A stretch of DNA of 64,000 nt from Platanthera guangdongensis (lineage: Eukaryota > Streptophyta > Magnoliopsida > Asparagales > Orchidaceae): NCBI GenBank assembly GCA_039583875.1, contig CM077147.1, positions 162,439,866-162,503,865 on the forward strand. The letters run 5' to 3'. Of this stretch, positions 1 to 10,557 are shown in pieces. Every line of letters begins with the position of its first letter. Within the stretch, counting starts at the first letter, position 1. The notes below the pieces were generated by a model. It was given only the letters and a program-made list of their open reading frames with translations. It was not told where the DNA came from and searched no databases. The position numbers and the translations under genes were made by a program.

Positions 1-928
1 TGCCATTTTGCTGAGGTGTTCTAGGTGAAGAGAATTCTTGAAATATCCCAAAGTCTTCACATAGTTTTTTCATGCTTTCAGATTGAAACTCAGTACCATG
101 GTCACTTCTAATTTTGACCACAGTACTATTAAGTTCATTCTGAATTTGCTTGACAAAGCTGTAGAAGACACTAGGTGTTTCAGATTTCTGTCTTAAGAAG
201 AACACCCAGGAAAACCTTGAGTAGTCATCTACAACTACAAGGGTATAGACCTTCCTACCTAAGCTGTGAACTGGCATTGGATCAAAGAGATCCAAATGCA
301 AGAGGTACAAACACCTCACAACATCTTTGTTATCTATGCTTCTAAAGGTGGATTTAGTCTGCTTGCCTTTTTGACAAGCTGAGCAAATGCCATCTTTAAC
401 ACACTTAACTTGAGGACCATTCCTCACTAACTCTTTACTAAAGAGTTTGCTAATTGTCTTGTAGTTAAGATAGGCCAGCCTCTTGTGCCATTTGACACAA
501 TGAGAGACTGTCTCATCAGCTACAAGACAAACTGGAGAACCATAGTTCTCAATCATAATGTCTAGGCAGTAGACATTTCTCTTCCTATAACCTGTCAAGA
601 TGATCTCTTGATCACTTGACCTCTTGATATGACAACCATTTTTAACAAATGAGATGTCATACCCTACATCACTTAATTGACTTATACTTATTAGGTTGTG
701 TTTCAACCCTTTAACATAAGCCACTTGAGTAATGGTAACTAAGTTTGAAGAAATGTTACCAAACCCTTTGATGATTCCTTTTTCAGAACCACCAAAGGTC
801 ACTTTAGGACCATTTTTGATTGGAATGTAGTCCTTCAGTAGTCCCCTAGTTCCAGTCATATGTCTGGAACATCCACTGTCCAAGTACCATGTAGGGGTAT
901 GGCCACTTGGACTTACCTGCAAAACAGA
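1..928 (-). pseudogene. SIRE-1 pol: protease and integrase, partial
   Basis: This is the start of the copia polyprotein, open to the left edge of the window. The protease active-site region reads YLDSGCSRHMTG near 840-890. It is followed by the GAG-pre-integrase zinc region, which ends ICSACQKGKQTK near 360-390; the usual second His is Tyr here (LAYLNY). The integrase core follows with an Asp in LHLDLFDP, then VDDYSRFSWVFFLR and IRSDHGTEFQ. The frame is the same as gag and is separated from it by one TAA at 929-931. I saw no further stop in this stretch, but the upstream stops and the altered zinc ligand make a functional product unlikely. Confidence 0.85.
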
Positions 929-2971
929 TTAATGGACCTTAGAACCCAAAGCAATCTTGGGTCCTTGGTACTTGTTAGTCTGTAACTTGACAAAGCTACC
1001 CACTGGCTTTCCACCAGGTAGCTTGCTACTCACCTTGGTACTGGCATTGTACCAACAGTCCATTGCAAAATGGCCAACCTTGCCACAGCACCAGCATTCA
1101 AACTTGTTGTACCTTTGCTTAGGTACAACCTTTGCTGTTTTATCTACAGCAGACCTGTTGAATGTTGGGGCTTTGCCCTTGGACTTAAACTTGGACTGCT
1201 CAGTCCCTGCAGGTCTAACAAAGCCCAGTCCAGCCTTGCCTTTATGATGAACAAATTCATCAATTAAAGGTAGCACTGATTTAGGTTTTGAAAACCTAGC
1301 AACAAGCTCTCTTTCTTTCTGAAGATTGATCTCCAGTCTCTTAATTTGATCATTCTTATAGGTGATAGTTCCCATCTGAATCACAGTAATGTGTTTCAGC
1401 CTGGCTACCTCATTCAGTTTTTGATCAAATTATTTCTCAAAATCTGTTGCAACAGCCTTGAGATCAGCAATCTCCTTTGCCTGACTTTTGGCTAGGGTCT
1501 TGCATTTCTTGTAGGCTTGCAACAGCACCTTATATTCATCTATAAGCTGATGAATATCTTCCTCAGACTCAGATACATTCTCATCACTTGATGAAGAAGA
1601 ATCTGATTCTGAACTAGAACAAGAATCTGAATTTAAACTTGAACTTTGTACCTGACTGGGTCCTGGCTGCTCTAGGATTTTGGCACTGTCTGTCAAAGAC
1701 ATTAGCCCTTGGCAATGACTGTCTTCTTATTCATAAATTGACTCCAAGATCTCCATGAATTCTTCCTCTTCTTCTTCTGCATACAGCCCTATGTAGGCTT
1801 CAGCCTCAGACTCAGTTTCTGAAGAAGATATATCTGATAGAGTCTTCTCCTTCTTAGCAACAAAAGACTTTTCTTTCTTCCCTTTGAAGTGAGTCTTTTT
1901 CCTGTCACCAGATTCCTTTCTCTTCTCTGGACAATCTGCAATAACATGGCCCTGTCTATTGCAGCAATAGCAAACAATCTTTGAACCAGTTGCCTTGCTT
2001 GATTTTGTCCTTCTCTTGTCATTCTTTGAAGATCTCTTTTTCTGATAAGAGTCTTCCTTTCCTTGTGATGTAGAAGGCCTTGACTTCCACTGTTTCTTTT
2101 TCAAAAACTTCTGAAAGTGTCTGGTGAAAGCAGCAAAGTCTTCATCACTTTCACTGCTCTTAGACTTTGTGCTGACAGACTCATCAGACTCTGATTCAAC
2201 TACCTCTAGAGGTGGAGTTGAAGACTTATTCCTGCACTTTCTGGGAACTTCTGTCTTGAAAGCAACAGTTCTTTCTTTGTGCTCAGTCCTTGTTGATTTC
2301 TCCTCCTCTTTTCTCACTGTTAACTGCATCTCATATGACAATAGCTTGCCAAACAGTGTGGGAGGTGGAATTTCCCCCAACTTAGCCATTTCTCTTATGG
2401 CACAGATCTTGGTGTCCCAATCTTTGGTTAGGGACCTTAAGAACTTGTCATTTAGTTCATAGTTAGTGAACTCTCTTCCATAAGACATGAGTTCATTAAC
2501 TATTCTGTAAAATTTCTTATAGCACTCAGTGATGCTATCACTCTTTCCTTGCCTAAAGCTTTCATACTCCTGATTTAGCAAGGACTTCCTATCTTGCCTA
2601 ACTTCTTCAGAACCTTCCATATAGACAATGAGAGTATCCCACATCTCTTTTGCTGTCTTACAGTGAATTAAGTTCTGAAAAGTGGCATCATCAATGGCAC
2701 TCACTATTATGTTTTGTGCCCTCTTGTCCATGGTGGCCAGGACAATTTCATCCTTAGTCATCTCAGAGAAATCCTTTGGAGTTCTCTGATTTGCATCCAA
2801 TACTGAAATCTTCATTGGCACATAAGGCCCTTCCTTTACTGTGATGTATATTCTAGGGTCAGAGGCTTCCATAAATAGCCTTACCCTCTCTTTCCAGATC
2901 CCAAAGATCTCCTTTCTGCATATGGGTAATTTCATGGAACCCAATTCCTTGTGATTCTCATAAGAACCCAT
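929..2971 (-). pseudogene. SIRE-1 gag, three in-frame stops
   Basis: Gag forms the virus-like particle and binds genomic RNA. The start at 2971 opens a UBN2/DUF4219-like copia gag domain (IWKERVRLFMEASDPRI, then EMWDTLIVYMEGSEEVRQDRKSLLNQ). A zinc knuckle CYCCNRQGHVIADC lies near 1935-1975, followed by an acidic Ser/Glu-rich stretch, a coiled coil (about 1440-1560) and a second knuckle CWCCGKVGHFAMDCW near 1055-1100. The whole region stays in one frame but is cut by TAA at 1727-1729, 1430-1432 and 929-931. All three stops are TAA, which fits decay; programmed readthrough of the last one cannot be excluded. Confidence 0.85.
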
Positions 2972-3070
2972 GTTTCTTGATGTTCTTGATTTTCTTGAAA
3001 CTGTGTAATACCTTACTCTGAATCTGCCAAACAGGATTTCCTCAGGCTGTTAGTCCTTGTTTTGAGGAAC

Positions 3071-3085
3071 CTGGCTTTGATACCA
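3071..3085 (-). other. SIRE-1 primer-binding site
   Basis: On the minus strand this reads TGGTATCAAAGCCAG, two bases after the LTR end. It matches the usual plant copia site TGGTATCAGAGC, complementary to the 3' end of initiator tRNA-Met, with one change (G to A). It fixes the 5' LTR boundary and the element's orientation. Confidence 0.85.
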
Positions 3086-3107
3086 CTTGAAAGATATGGT
3101 ATCTAAA

Positions 3108-3136
3108 CACCTAGAGGGGGGGGGGGTGAATAGGTG
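3108..3136 (-). other. Poly-C stem-loop near LTR end (SIRE-1)
   Basis: The arms caccta (3108-3113) and taggtg (3131-3136) are exact inverted repeats around a G-run on the plus strand, a C-run in element sense. Equivalent structures occur in SIRE-3 and SIRE-5 with different stem sequences. It lies about 20 bases inside the LTR end, close to the primer-binding site. The function is unknown; an RNA structure used in packaging, dimerisation or reverse transcription is inference. Confidence 0.55.
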
Positions 3137-4007
3137 ACCTAATCCTTTTCTAACTTTGTTGGCAGCCAAACAGTTATATCACAGATTTCTAACTAGTTTA
3201 TTACAGCAATCAGCAATAATCAAACATACACAGCTAATCCACAGCACATTCACAGCACAGCACACAGTGATTTATAGTGGTTCCCCAAGATATGGGTACA
3301 TCCACTTTCCCCCTTCGCCTATCTAGCAGTGTACTAGATTCGGCCAAACTCCTGCACTGTCTCAGAACCCAAATTGGTTCCTACCTCAGGCCCAAAGCCT
3401 TACAACTCAGCTTTATCCCAAAGCCTACACTCAGCCAATCAAGGCCTACACTCAGCCAATCCAAGGCCTACACTCAGCCAACAAGGCCTACACTCAGAGA
3501 TCTCTATTTCCTACACTCAGGCAAACAAGCCCTACCCTCAGCCTTTATAAATTTAGGCTTACAATCACTCAGATCCAATGGATCCTACAAGTTAAAAGAT
3601 AGTACAAATTATAACTCTACAACTCAGAATTAAAGGAGGGGAGTTGAGAGATTCTTGATGAGTTCTTGGAAGAACTCAGCTGGATTCACTCTGACTTAGC
3701 TTTCTTCAAAGCTTCTTGAGTAGAACTGAATAAGGCTGAATCCTCTGCAGTTGTTCCTTGACCTCTGCCACTTAAGATCCAGACTGAATCTGAATCCTTC
3801 TTCTCAGCCTAGTTCCAAAGGCTGATTTCTTGGATGGAACCCTCTCTCTCCAACTTCTTAGATCTGTAGTTGGACTGCAAGATCTTCTTGTGTTGATTCT
3901 CTATGTACCACTTTTCTGATTACTTGAATAATCTGTACTACTTGTTAATCACTTGTTCAACTCTTTCAACAACTTCAACAACAACAGTTTCTGTAAACTG
4001 TGGATGC

Positions 4008-4017
4008 CTATTTATAG
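4008..4017 (-). promoter_or_regulatory. SIRE-1 LTR TATA box
   Basis: The minus strand reads CTATAAATAG, a consensus plant TATA box. It lies about 1.15 kb from the LTR start and just downstream, in element sense, of the palindrome array, so the array falls in the presumed U3. Confidence 0.7.
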
Positions 4018-4147
4018 GCCTTCTTCATGGTAACCGGCTGGTCCGGTTCATAACTGACTTCTGACATCTCTGACAGTTGCTGTAGACCGGCTGGATCGGT
4101 AGCTGTCATGTCAACCAGTCACTTCTTGAAAATCTCTAACAGTCAGT

Positions 4148-5012
4148 AAGTGTCGAGACTTTCTGTCTTTAAGTGTCGACACTTATAGACCAAGTGTCGA
4201 CACATGCTTTGTAAGTGTCGACACAAGTCTACAAGGTGTCGACACATATCCTTATATGTCTCGACACAGATTCTTCTTCATGTGTCGACACTGAAATTGA
4301 GTGTCGACACGAGTCCTTGTTCTTCTAGCTTTTGCTGAATTCTTCTATGTGTCGACACATCTCCTTTGTGTCGACGCATCTTCTTGTGTTGAATCTGTCA
4401 AGTGTCTCTTGGTGTCGACACATAGTCTTCTATGTTGAATCTTGCTGAGTGTCGACACAGCTCCTTGTGTTGACACACCTTCTTGTTGTTGAGACTTCAG
4501 CTGAGTGTCGACACATTCCCATAGTGTCGACACTTGTACTTAGAATAATTTGTAGTTCTTTCTGTTCTTTGCTAAGTGTCGACACAGCTCCTTGTGTCGA
4601 CACTTTCTTCAAGTGTTGAGTCTTTAGCTGTGTGTCGACACATTGTTCTGGGTGTCGACACATACTTCAAATGTTGACTCTTCTGTTAAGTGTCGACACA
4701 TTGTGTTGAGTGTCGACACTTGTACTTAGACTCTGCAGACTTTTGCTGAGTGTCGACACAGCTCCAAGTGTCGACACTTTCTGGTGTAGACACAGCTTCA
4801 CTGGGTGTCGACACAGCTCCTTGTGTCGACACTTTCTGTCTGCACTTTTCTTCACTGAGTGTCGACACAGCTCCAAGTGTCGACACTTTCTGTCTGGTGT
4901 CGACTCTGCTTCCCAGGTGTCGACACAATGACTCCAAGTGTCGACACATCTTGTCTGGGTGTCGACACAAGTCTTCTTAATTGTCGACACTTTCCCTCTG
5001 GGTGTCGACACA
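4148..5012. repeat. GTGTCGACAC palindrome array in SIRE-1 U3
   Basis: The perfect 10-bp palindrome GTGTCGACAC recurs about 27 times by eye, spaced irregularly at roughly 20-45 bp, with a few one-base variants such as TGTCTCGACAC and GTGTCGACGC. Spacers often contain tgctgag, cagctcc or ttctg. It produces many open frames on both strands that are only repeat translations. The same palindrome fills an array in the gypsy LTR GYP-2. Confidence 0.9.
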
Positions 5013-5156
5013 TGGACTTAGAAACTTTTTGCTTCAGTCCAGTTCTTTCTTAACCTGCACAAGTAACTCAAACATACATCAAATACATTATGATGTATAT
5101 CATTGAGTTGGGTGAGGCTTCTTCAAATCAGGTACATTTGACCAATGTACCCAACA

Positions 5157-5490
5157 GGCGTTGATGAGGGGGCACCCAAAGATGGCATTATAGTTGCTCG
5201 GGGCGTTCATGATCACGAACCTACAGTTCCGTGACACTCCCCCCAACTTCACATGCAACCCTACCTCTCCTACCTCCTTCCTTTCTCTTGAAAATCCAAA
5301 CAATAGTCCGTCCGAAGCTAAGACCCTCTTGGCCTCGACCTTCATATCATCGAAGGCCTTCTTGAAAATCACATTCACGGAGATCCCGTTGTCCACCAGG
5401 ATCCTGGAGACCGTGAAGTTCTCTATAGCCGTCTAGATCACCAAGGTGTCATAGAACGGGTCCTCATAATCTGGCATATCTACTGACAAA
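5157..5490 (-). pseudogene. TAT-1 protease region, cut by SIRE-1
   Basis: This gypsy retropepsin-like region reads IENFTVSRILVDNGISV, then GGVSRNCRFVIMNAPSNYNAIFGCPLIN, where the frame meets the SIRE-1 LTR. The catalytic Asp is present in VDNG, where VDGG or IDTG is usual. The FGCPLIN segment corresponds to the gypsy LGRPxLN signature. A TAG lies upstream of IENF, so the gag-protease junction is already broken. The product would process the polyprotein; this copy cannot be active. Confidence 0.75.
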
Positions 5491-5521
5491 AAGGTAATTT
5501 TTTTTCTTCCAGAGAGGGTGC

Positions 5522-7139
5522 CTAGGAGGTCGAGGCTACCCCCCTTCGGAACATGGTCTGGAGAGTCCCCTTACGAGTTGCTTCAATCCCAACTCCTCCG
5601 TGGATCACCCTGATCCCTCCCTGAGTTCCTATGTCCGACCGGTCCTCACACCTATCTTCCGCCTCCCCCTGTTGCACCTCCACGATCCTTATCGACGAAT
5701 CCTGCCTCCCCAACCCACTGGCTTCTCTCATCTCCAAGAACTCTGGGCATGTGGCCGTCACGTGACCCTTCTCCTGGCAGAAGTCACAGAAAAGCAACGA
5801 CACCCGACCCCCTCTTTATTCTCCACCTCCTCTTCTTCCTTCTCCTCCCCGAGCTCCTGTCCTTCCTCCTCTACCTCGGCCGACCTCCATTGCCTCCTAC
5901 TGCTGCGGGAAGTGACCCCTCGGCCCCTGCCTCCACACCGGCTGATCAAACCTCCTCGGCTCGCGGAAGTTGTCCCTTCCCTGAAAGCCTCCTCCTTGCC
6001 CCTGGGGCGACCCTCCTGAAGCCTCCAACCTAACCGATTGTTCGGCTCCCGGGCCCCCCATTCTTGATGTGGTCCCTGCTGCCCCTGTCCTTAGGGCTCC
6101 TCCCTCCTTCTCTCTTCTCTCTCCTCCTTTTTCCTTCCTACTCCCGGCTCCTTCATGTCATCCTCCGCCAATCTGGCCAGCTTTCTTGCAAAAGTTGGAT
6201 TAGCCCTTTCGAAGTCTATCTCCTTTGCCGCCCTCTCCATGAGCTCCTCAAAATAGAGGGGGGCACTCTCTTCAGCTCCATGCTAAAGAATCTCGGCCTC
6301 AGCCCCAGGGTAAAAGCGAGCCTCAGTGCAAACCCTGGGACCTTTTGGACTAGGAGGATCTCTTCCTGAAACCGGTCAACATAATGGCCCAACGTCTCGT
6401 CCTGCTTCTACCTTACCGCAAACAGGCACTCCGCCTCCTTCTTATGCATCTTTGATGTCGAGAACCTCAACAGGAACCCTCGATGCAGATTCTCAAAACT
6501 GTAGATCGAACTTGCCGGTAACTGGTGGAACCAGTCCTGTGTCTTCTACTTCAACGTGATGGCAAACAACCGACACTTGAAGGCATCCGTCATTTACCTT
6601 ATCGAAACAACATCCTCAAACAACTGCACGTGCTGCACAGGGTCATCTTTCCCCGAGTAGTAAGACATGTCGGGCTCCCGAAACCCCTCTTGCACCGGGG
6701 CCGAGATGATGAGCTCACTGAAAGGGCTCTCGCCACCTGCCTGCCGAGAGGGCACGTGTCGCGACCTCGGCTGGCTGGCCCGATCCGTGAGACCATGCCC
6801 AGGTAAGAGCTCTCGCACAGCCGCCTCCCTCTTGCAAACCACTGTCGGAACCTCCCTCCTGGGATGCTTGCCTGGGAAGAGCTCTTGCGCGGCCACATCC
6901 CTCTCGCCAGCCTCAGTCAGGACCTCCTTCTTGGGGTGCTGCCCATGAGCATTCTTGCCCAAGAGCGGGACCACCTCTACCGGGACCAGAGGCGTTGCCC
7001 ACTCGCTCCTTGCCGAGAAGGCCAAGCTGATGATCTGCAAGACCTCTCGCCTGAAGTCCTCCAATATCTTCCTTATTGTCTCCTCTCCTCGGGAGGGGGA
7101 ACCTCCTGAACCAGATCCTTCACCTTCACCTCCTGCCAT
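5522..7139 (-). pseudogene. TAT-1 gag, several stops
   Basis: A Ty3/gypsy gag reading from ATG at 7139. A Gly/Glu-rich N-terminus leads to the FREPDMSYYSGKDDPVQHVQLFEDV region near 6600-6680. The Retrotrans_gag helical domain follows (DAFKCRLFAITLK, then FALRLAFTLGLRP) with in-frame stops near 6576 and 6546. An Arg/Glu-rich stretch comes next, then a CCHC-type knuckle CDFCQEKGHVTATC near 5750-5800. Its role is particle assembly. At least three stops make it a fossil. Confidence 0.75.
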
Positions 7140-7460
7140 AGGACTAAACTCAAGACTTTCTTGTATTGGCTACCTTTCACGTTCACCGCACCAGAATTAT
7201 TGAAGCCAAAATTTGACCTCAATGAAAGTTCAAAATCAGGGGCATAGCCAATACCTACTTGCCCCAAGCTCTGACCTCCGACTGGTTGTGAAGGACCAAA
7301 AACTGACCCAAAGCCTCAGTAGGGAGGTCCCACCTCTTACCCAGAAGATCTCTGAGTGCTTCCCCTCCAAGGCCAAAAGCTGGGCTTGGAGCTCCTCAGA
7401 AAGCACAGGAAACTCTTTTTAAGTCCCGGAAAAAAGTCCTTTCTGAAGTAGCCTTATGGG

Positions 7461-7470
7461 TCTATTTATA
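7461..7470 (-). promoter_or_regulatory. TAT-1 LTR TATA box
   Basis: The minus strand reads TATAAATAGA, about 520 bp from the LTR start and downstream of the CTCGCC array in element sense. Confidence 0.6.
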
Positions 7471-7669
7471 AGCCTTTGAGTTTGGACTGCCAATAACCAA
7501 ACTGAACCGACCTGAGATTACCAAAATACCCTTGGTCGGGTCTGCCAACAGCCAAACTCCGCTGTTCTAAAGGGTTATATGCAGACCACCGAGGGCAAAA
7601 GCGTAAAATCAATTGGGGTTGAAAAAGGTGAACCACCTTCCAACTGAACTGGTTCCTGACCAACCACTG

Positions 7670-7950
7670 AACTGGCGCTCGGCGAGAGCACCTCCTCGCG
7701 GGAGAGAGCTCCTTCTCATGGGGCTCATCTCGCCTAGCAGATTTGCTCTCACCTCACGACTGGTCCTCTCTCTGGGTTCGTCTCGCCTAGAAAGGCTCTC
7801 GCCTGAGCCGCTGGGCCCCTCTCGCCCGAACCGCTGGGCCCCTCTCGCCTTGCGAGCTGGCCCTGGCCCGGCGAGGAGCCATTTTCCTGGGACCCACTCG
7901 CCCAGCGAGTAGGCTCTATCAAAGAGCTCATCTCGCCTTACCTTCCCCTC
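7670..7950. repeat. CTCGCC/GGCGAG array in TAT-1 U3
   Basis: Short GC-rich units built on ctcgcc or ggcgag recur more than ten times, including two adjacent near-copies around gccgctgggcccctctcg. Open frames across it are repeat translations and not genes. Confidence 0.7.
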
Positions 7951-7991
7951 TCTTCGAGCCCGAACTGTTCCTGCCAACCCGAGGTTGTACA

Positions 7992-10450
7992 ATGATAGGG
8001 CTTGGGAAAATATTTGTTGGGTTCAATAGAGTCAGCTGGAATCTTCCCTGCCTTCAAATCTTTTCTAAATTTTTTGGATGATCTCCTACTGCTTTGTGTG
8101 CTTAACCCATTCTTGCTCTGGTTACCATTTTCCCCTATCAGTTGTATTATTATTGACTGCTTTCCATGCAGTGAGTATAATTGATGGAGAAGTTGGACTC
8201 CACTGCTCAAAATCAGGCTTAACTTCAGCCTGTTCCCTGAATCTTTTCTTTGATAATTGAGCTTCCTTCTCTTTTAACAATGCATAAGCAGTTATCTTCA
8301 CCTCCTCACATATTCTATTCTGAATCTGAGGTGGAGGACTATACATGGACTGAACAGCAGTTTGAATGACATCAAAATGAGCTGGTTGGCTACCAGACTC
8401 AGCAGTTTGATCTTCATCATACCATATGGGTGGATGGCCTAGAGTTTCTCTGATGCTATTGGATGTCCAGATAGCATGCTCAGAGCTTTCCTTTATCATA
8501 ACTCTCTCCCCCTTTATAACTTCTTTTTTTTTATATGATCTCTTAAGTTATTCTTGTGAAATCTTACTTGACCATCTAGATAATTAATTCCATAGGTTAA
8601 AGAATTCTTAACTTTGAGTAAATGTTCATCCAATTCTTTGCCATATGCCTTGACTTCCTTAGTCACAGAGTCTGCATGTTTAGATATCTGAGATTCAACA
8701 TCCTTGGAGGTAGAGGTTATCTTGGTCTCCAAAGCTGTGTTTGCTCAACTAACTTGATTAGTGAAGCATCATTCATTACTATCATGTTTTCATTCATTCG
8801 ATTTTGATTCTCAAGGACATAGCCGTGTTTAACAGCTGTTTCATCGTAAGTCTTCTTTGACTCCACCAACTGTTTAGCAATATATACTACAACATTAGCT
8901 CCTTTTTCAAAGAATTCATTCATGTCTTTCTTTAGCAAGTTGACTTCAAATATAATAGATTTGATTTCTTGTGCAAGCTGAAAATGCAACTCTTTACTGC
9001 TCTCATCTGCATACTTCTCAAGTTGAGTTCTTTGTTGATCTAACATAATTTGTAGTCGAACTATTATTGAGCTTGAATCCACAGAAGGATTGGATGTAGT
9101 TCCAGACTGAATGATATTTTTATAACTTCTACTCTTCTTTTTGAGTTCAGATAATTTTCTTTTCTTTATCTAAGAGGCTTCTTCCTCCTTAGATTCTGAT
9201 GAACTGACCAATTCAACCGATGTAGGATCTATAGCTTCTTCAGTAGTTGGGACAAAATTTGCCAACTCCCCCTCAACCCTTGCACCTTCTTCACCAATGT
9301 TGGTGCTTTTTAGGTTGACCTCATCTTGCTGAGCGTCAGCATCAGGAACAGGGTCCACTGGAAGAGCAGGAATCTCCCCCCGGATAGCTGTATCTTTATT
9401 CAGAATGATTTCTTCTTCAGTCTCCTTGGAGACTGTATCCTCAATTTCCCTATCAGGCATTTGCCGGTCAAGAACTACTTATTTCAAAGTTGTGTCTAGC
9501 TCTTGCACTACCTCCATTTCTATGGTATTAACAGTGTCCATATCTATATCTGGAAGAACATTGAGGTTCTCCTCCTCAATTTGATTCCTAGTAGCAGGAG
9601 AGGTCCTTAGAGATTTTACAGATGTTGTATCATCCTATTTCTCTGAATTGGAACTTCTTTGTTCTTCAGATTCACTGGAAGAATCTTCTTCCACAACCAT
9701 TGTCTTCTTCTTTTTATCCTTCTCCTTCTTCACTACAAGTGTATCGTGGGATAGTACTCTATCCCACCTTGCCTGTATCCTCATGTCCATTCTTACCATA
9801 TGATTTATTTTAGAGCCAATCTTTAGGTTGATACTGTCAGGAATGGCTTGCACCAAGTAGAGGCTTATAATTCTACCCATATTAGGCTTCTTGATACTTT
9901 CTGCAATTTTGTCAAAGACTACTTTACTCCAATTAGTCCTGACTTTGAATATAATTCTAGCCATCAGCTCAAACATAAATGCAGAGATCCTGTCATGTGC
10001 TCCTCTCTTGCACAGCAATACCTTCCCTATTATTTCAGATAGAAATTTGCCTTGAGAATTCATACCCTTCATGTTCAGGGTGCTTCCAATCCTTATGGCT
10101 GGGACTAATCCACACCACTCCAATGCTTCTTCAGTCTTGGCAGTATTCAGATCATCTTCCTGATCAATTCTTGGTAATTAAAAAATCTTGACCAATCTCC
10201 TAGTTGTGATTTTAACCTTTGCTCCATTCACTTTAGACTTAATCTTTTCTGAGTTTGAATCCAGTTGAGAATTTGAGAAAAAATTTGAAACTTCATGTTT
10301 CCAGATTTTTGATGGTTTTTATACCAGATATTCCAGTCCTGCTTCATTGATTAGGGCAATGACATTCCTAATTTCCTTTGTTGCTGAGTTAAATCCATTG
10401 CGAACAAGCTCATATACTTTAAAGATGTTATCATCATTCTTAGGTGTCAT
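7992..10450 (-). pseudogene. SIRE-2 additional ORF (aORF), broken
   Basis: This ORF lies between pol and the missing 3' LTR. The likely start is the ATG at 10450 (MTPKNDDNIFKVYELVRNGF), which aligns with the start of the SIRE-3 copy (CELVRTGF). An in-frame ATG at 10519 would add residues encoded by the palindrome array and is less likely. Segments in order: an N-terminal globular region (NSQGKFLSEIIGKVLLCKRG, then MGRIISLYL near 9870), an acidic stretch with EGARVEGE near 9290, a coiled coil (8520-9080), and the C-terminal EQWSPTSPSIIL (about 8160-8195) and KYFPKPY near 8000-8020. Frameshifts and stops separate the segments. The N-terminal part may relate to the plant transposon-associated domain PF20167; this is tentative. 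No membrane segment is visible. Confidence 0.75.
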
Positions 10451-10557
10451 TGGAGTGGAGAGAAACGATTGACGAGTGTCGACTGCTCTGGGTTCTAGGT
10501 CTCGACACTCAGGAATCAAAAGTTCAAGAAATCAAAAAAGCGTAGTCCACTTCTACT

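Larger units (their letters stand above)
1..5156 (-). mobile_element. SIRE-1: Sirevirus-like Ty1/copia element, 5' part
   Basis: Read on the minus strand, the order is LTR, primer-binding site, gag, protease and integrase; reverse transcriptase, RNase H and the 3' LTR lie beyond the left edge. The LTR begins TGTTGGGT at 5156 and ends TTTCA at 3088. Order PR-INT before RT and the DSGCSRHMTG protease motif place it in Ty1/copia. The long gag with two zinc knuckles and a coiled coil, and close similarity to SIRE-2, suggest the Sirevirus (SIRE/Maximus) group; that lineage call is inference. It interrupts the protease frame of TAT-1, so it is younger than TAT-1. The target-site duplication cannot be checked because the other end is outside the window. 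Confidence 0.9.
3088..5156 (-). repeat. SIRE-1 5' LTR
   Basis: About 2.07 kb. In element orientation it starts TGTTGGGTACATTGG and ends ATATCTTTCA, next to the primer-binding site. The beginning matches the LTR starts of SIRE-2 and SIRE-3 (TGTTRGRTA...). It contains an upstream palindrome array, a TATA box and a poly-C stem-loop near its 3' end. The middle (about 3280-3650) holds short direct repeats around the phrase cctacactcagccaa. Confidence 0.88.
5157..7991 (-). mobile_element. TAT-1: Tat-like Ty3/gypsy element, 5' part
   Basis: In element orientation this is a 5' LTR (about 7202-7991), gag and the start of protease. The rest lies beyond SIRE-1, which interrupts it at 5156/5157. The gag phrase PFSELI..AP..EGFREPDMSYYSGKDDPVQH and the VDNGISVNVIF protease region resemble Tat-lineage gypsy elements; the assignment is from memory of those motifs. 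It is inserted in the 3' end of SIRE-2's aORF. The LTR end TGTACAACC at 7991 is supported by the sudden end of aORF similarity there. Confidence 0.75.
7202..7991 (-). repeat. TAT-1 5' LTR
   Basis: About 0.8 kb. The start (TGTACAACCTCGGG in element sense) is set by the end of SIRE-2 similarity. The 3' end is approximate: a candidate primer-binding site TGGTGCGGTGAACG follows at about 7180-7193, and no perfect CA end was found. It holds a TATA box and a CTCGCC-rich array. Confidence 0.55.

Noticed and set aside
4148..5012. CRISPR-like appearance (regular palindromic repeats with spacers)
   Set aside because: The context is plant retrotransposon LTRs; repeats are 10 bp with irregular, partly repeated spacers and no cas genes.
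4345..5053. Many overlapping open frames on both strands, rich in VSTxCRHxxVDT-type repeats
   Set aside because: They are translations of the GTGTCGACAC array; composition and period follow the DNA repeat, with no protein family signature.
5600..6559. Plus-strand open frames opposite TAT-1 gag
   Set aside because: They are antisense to recognisable gypsy gag and are Ser/Pro/Leu-rich shadows.
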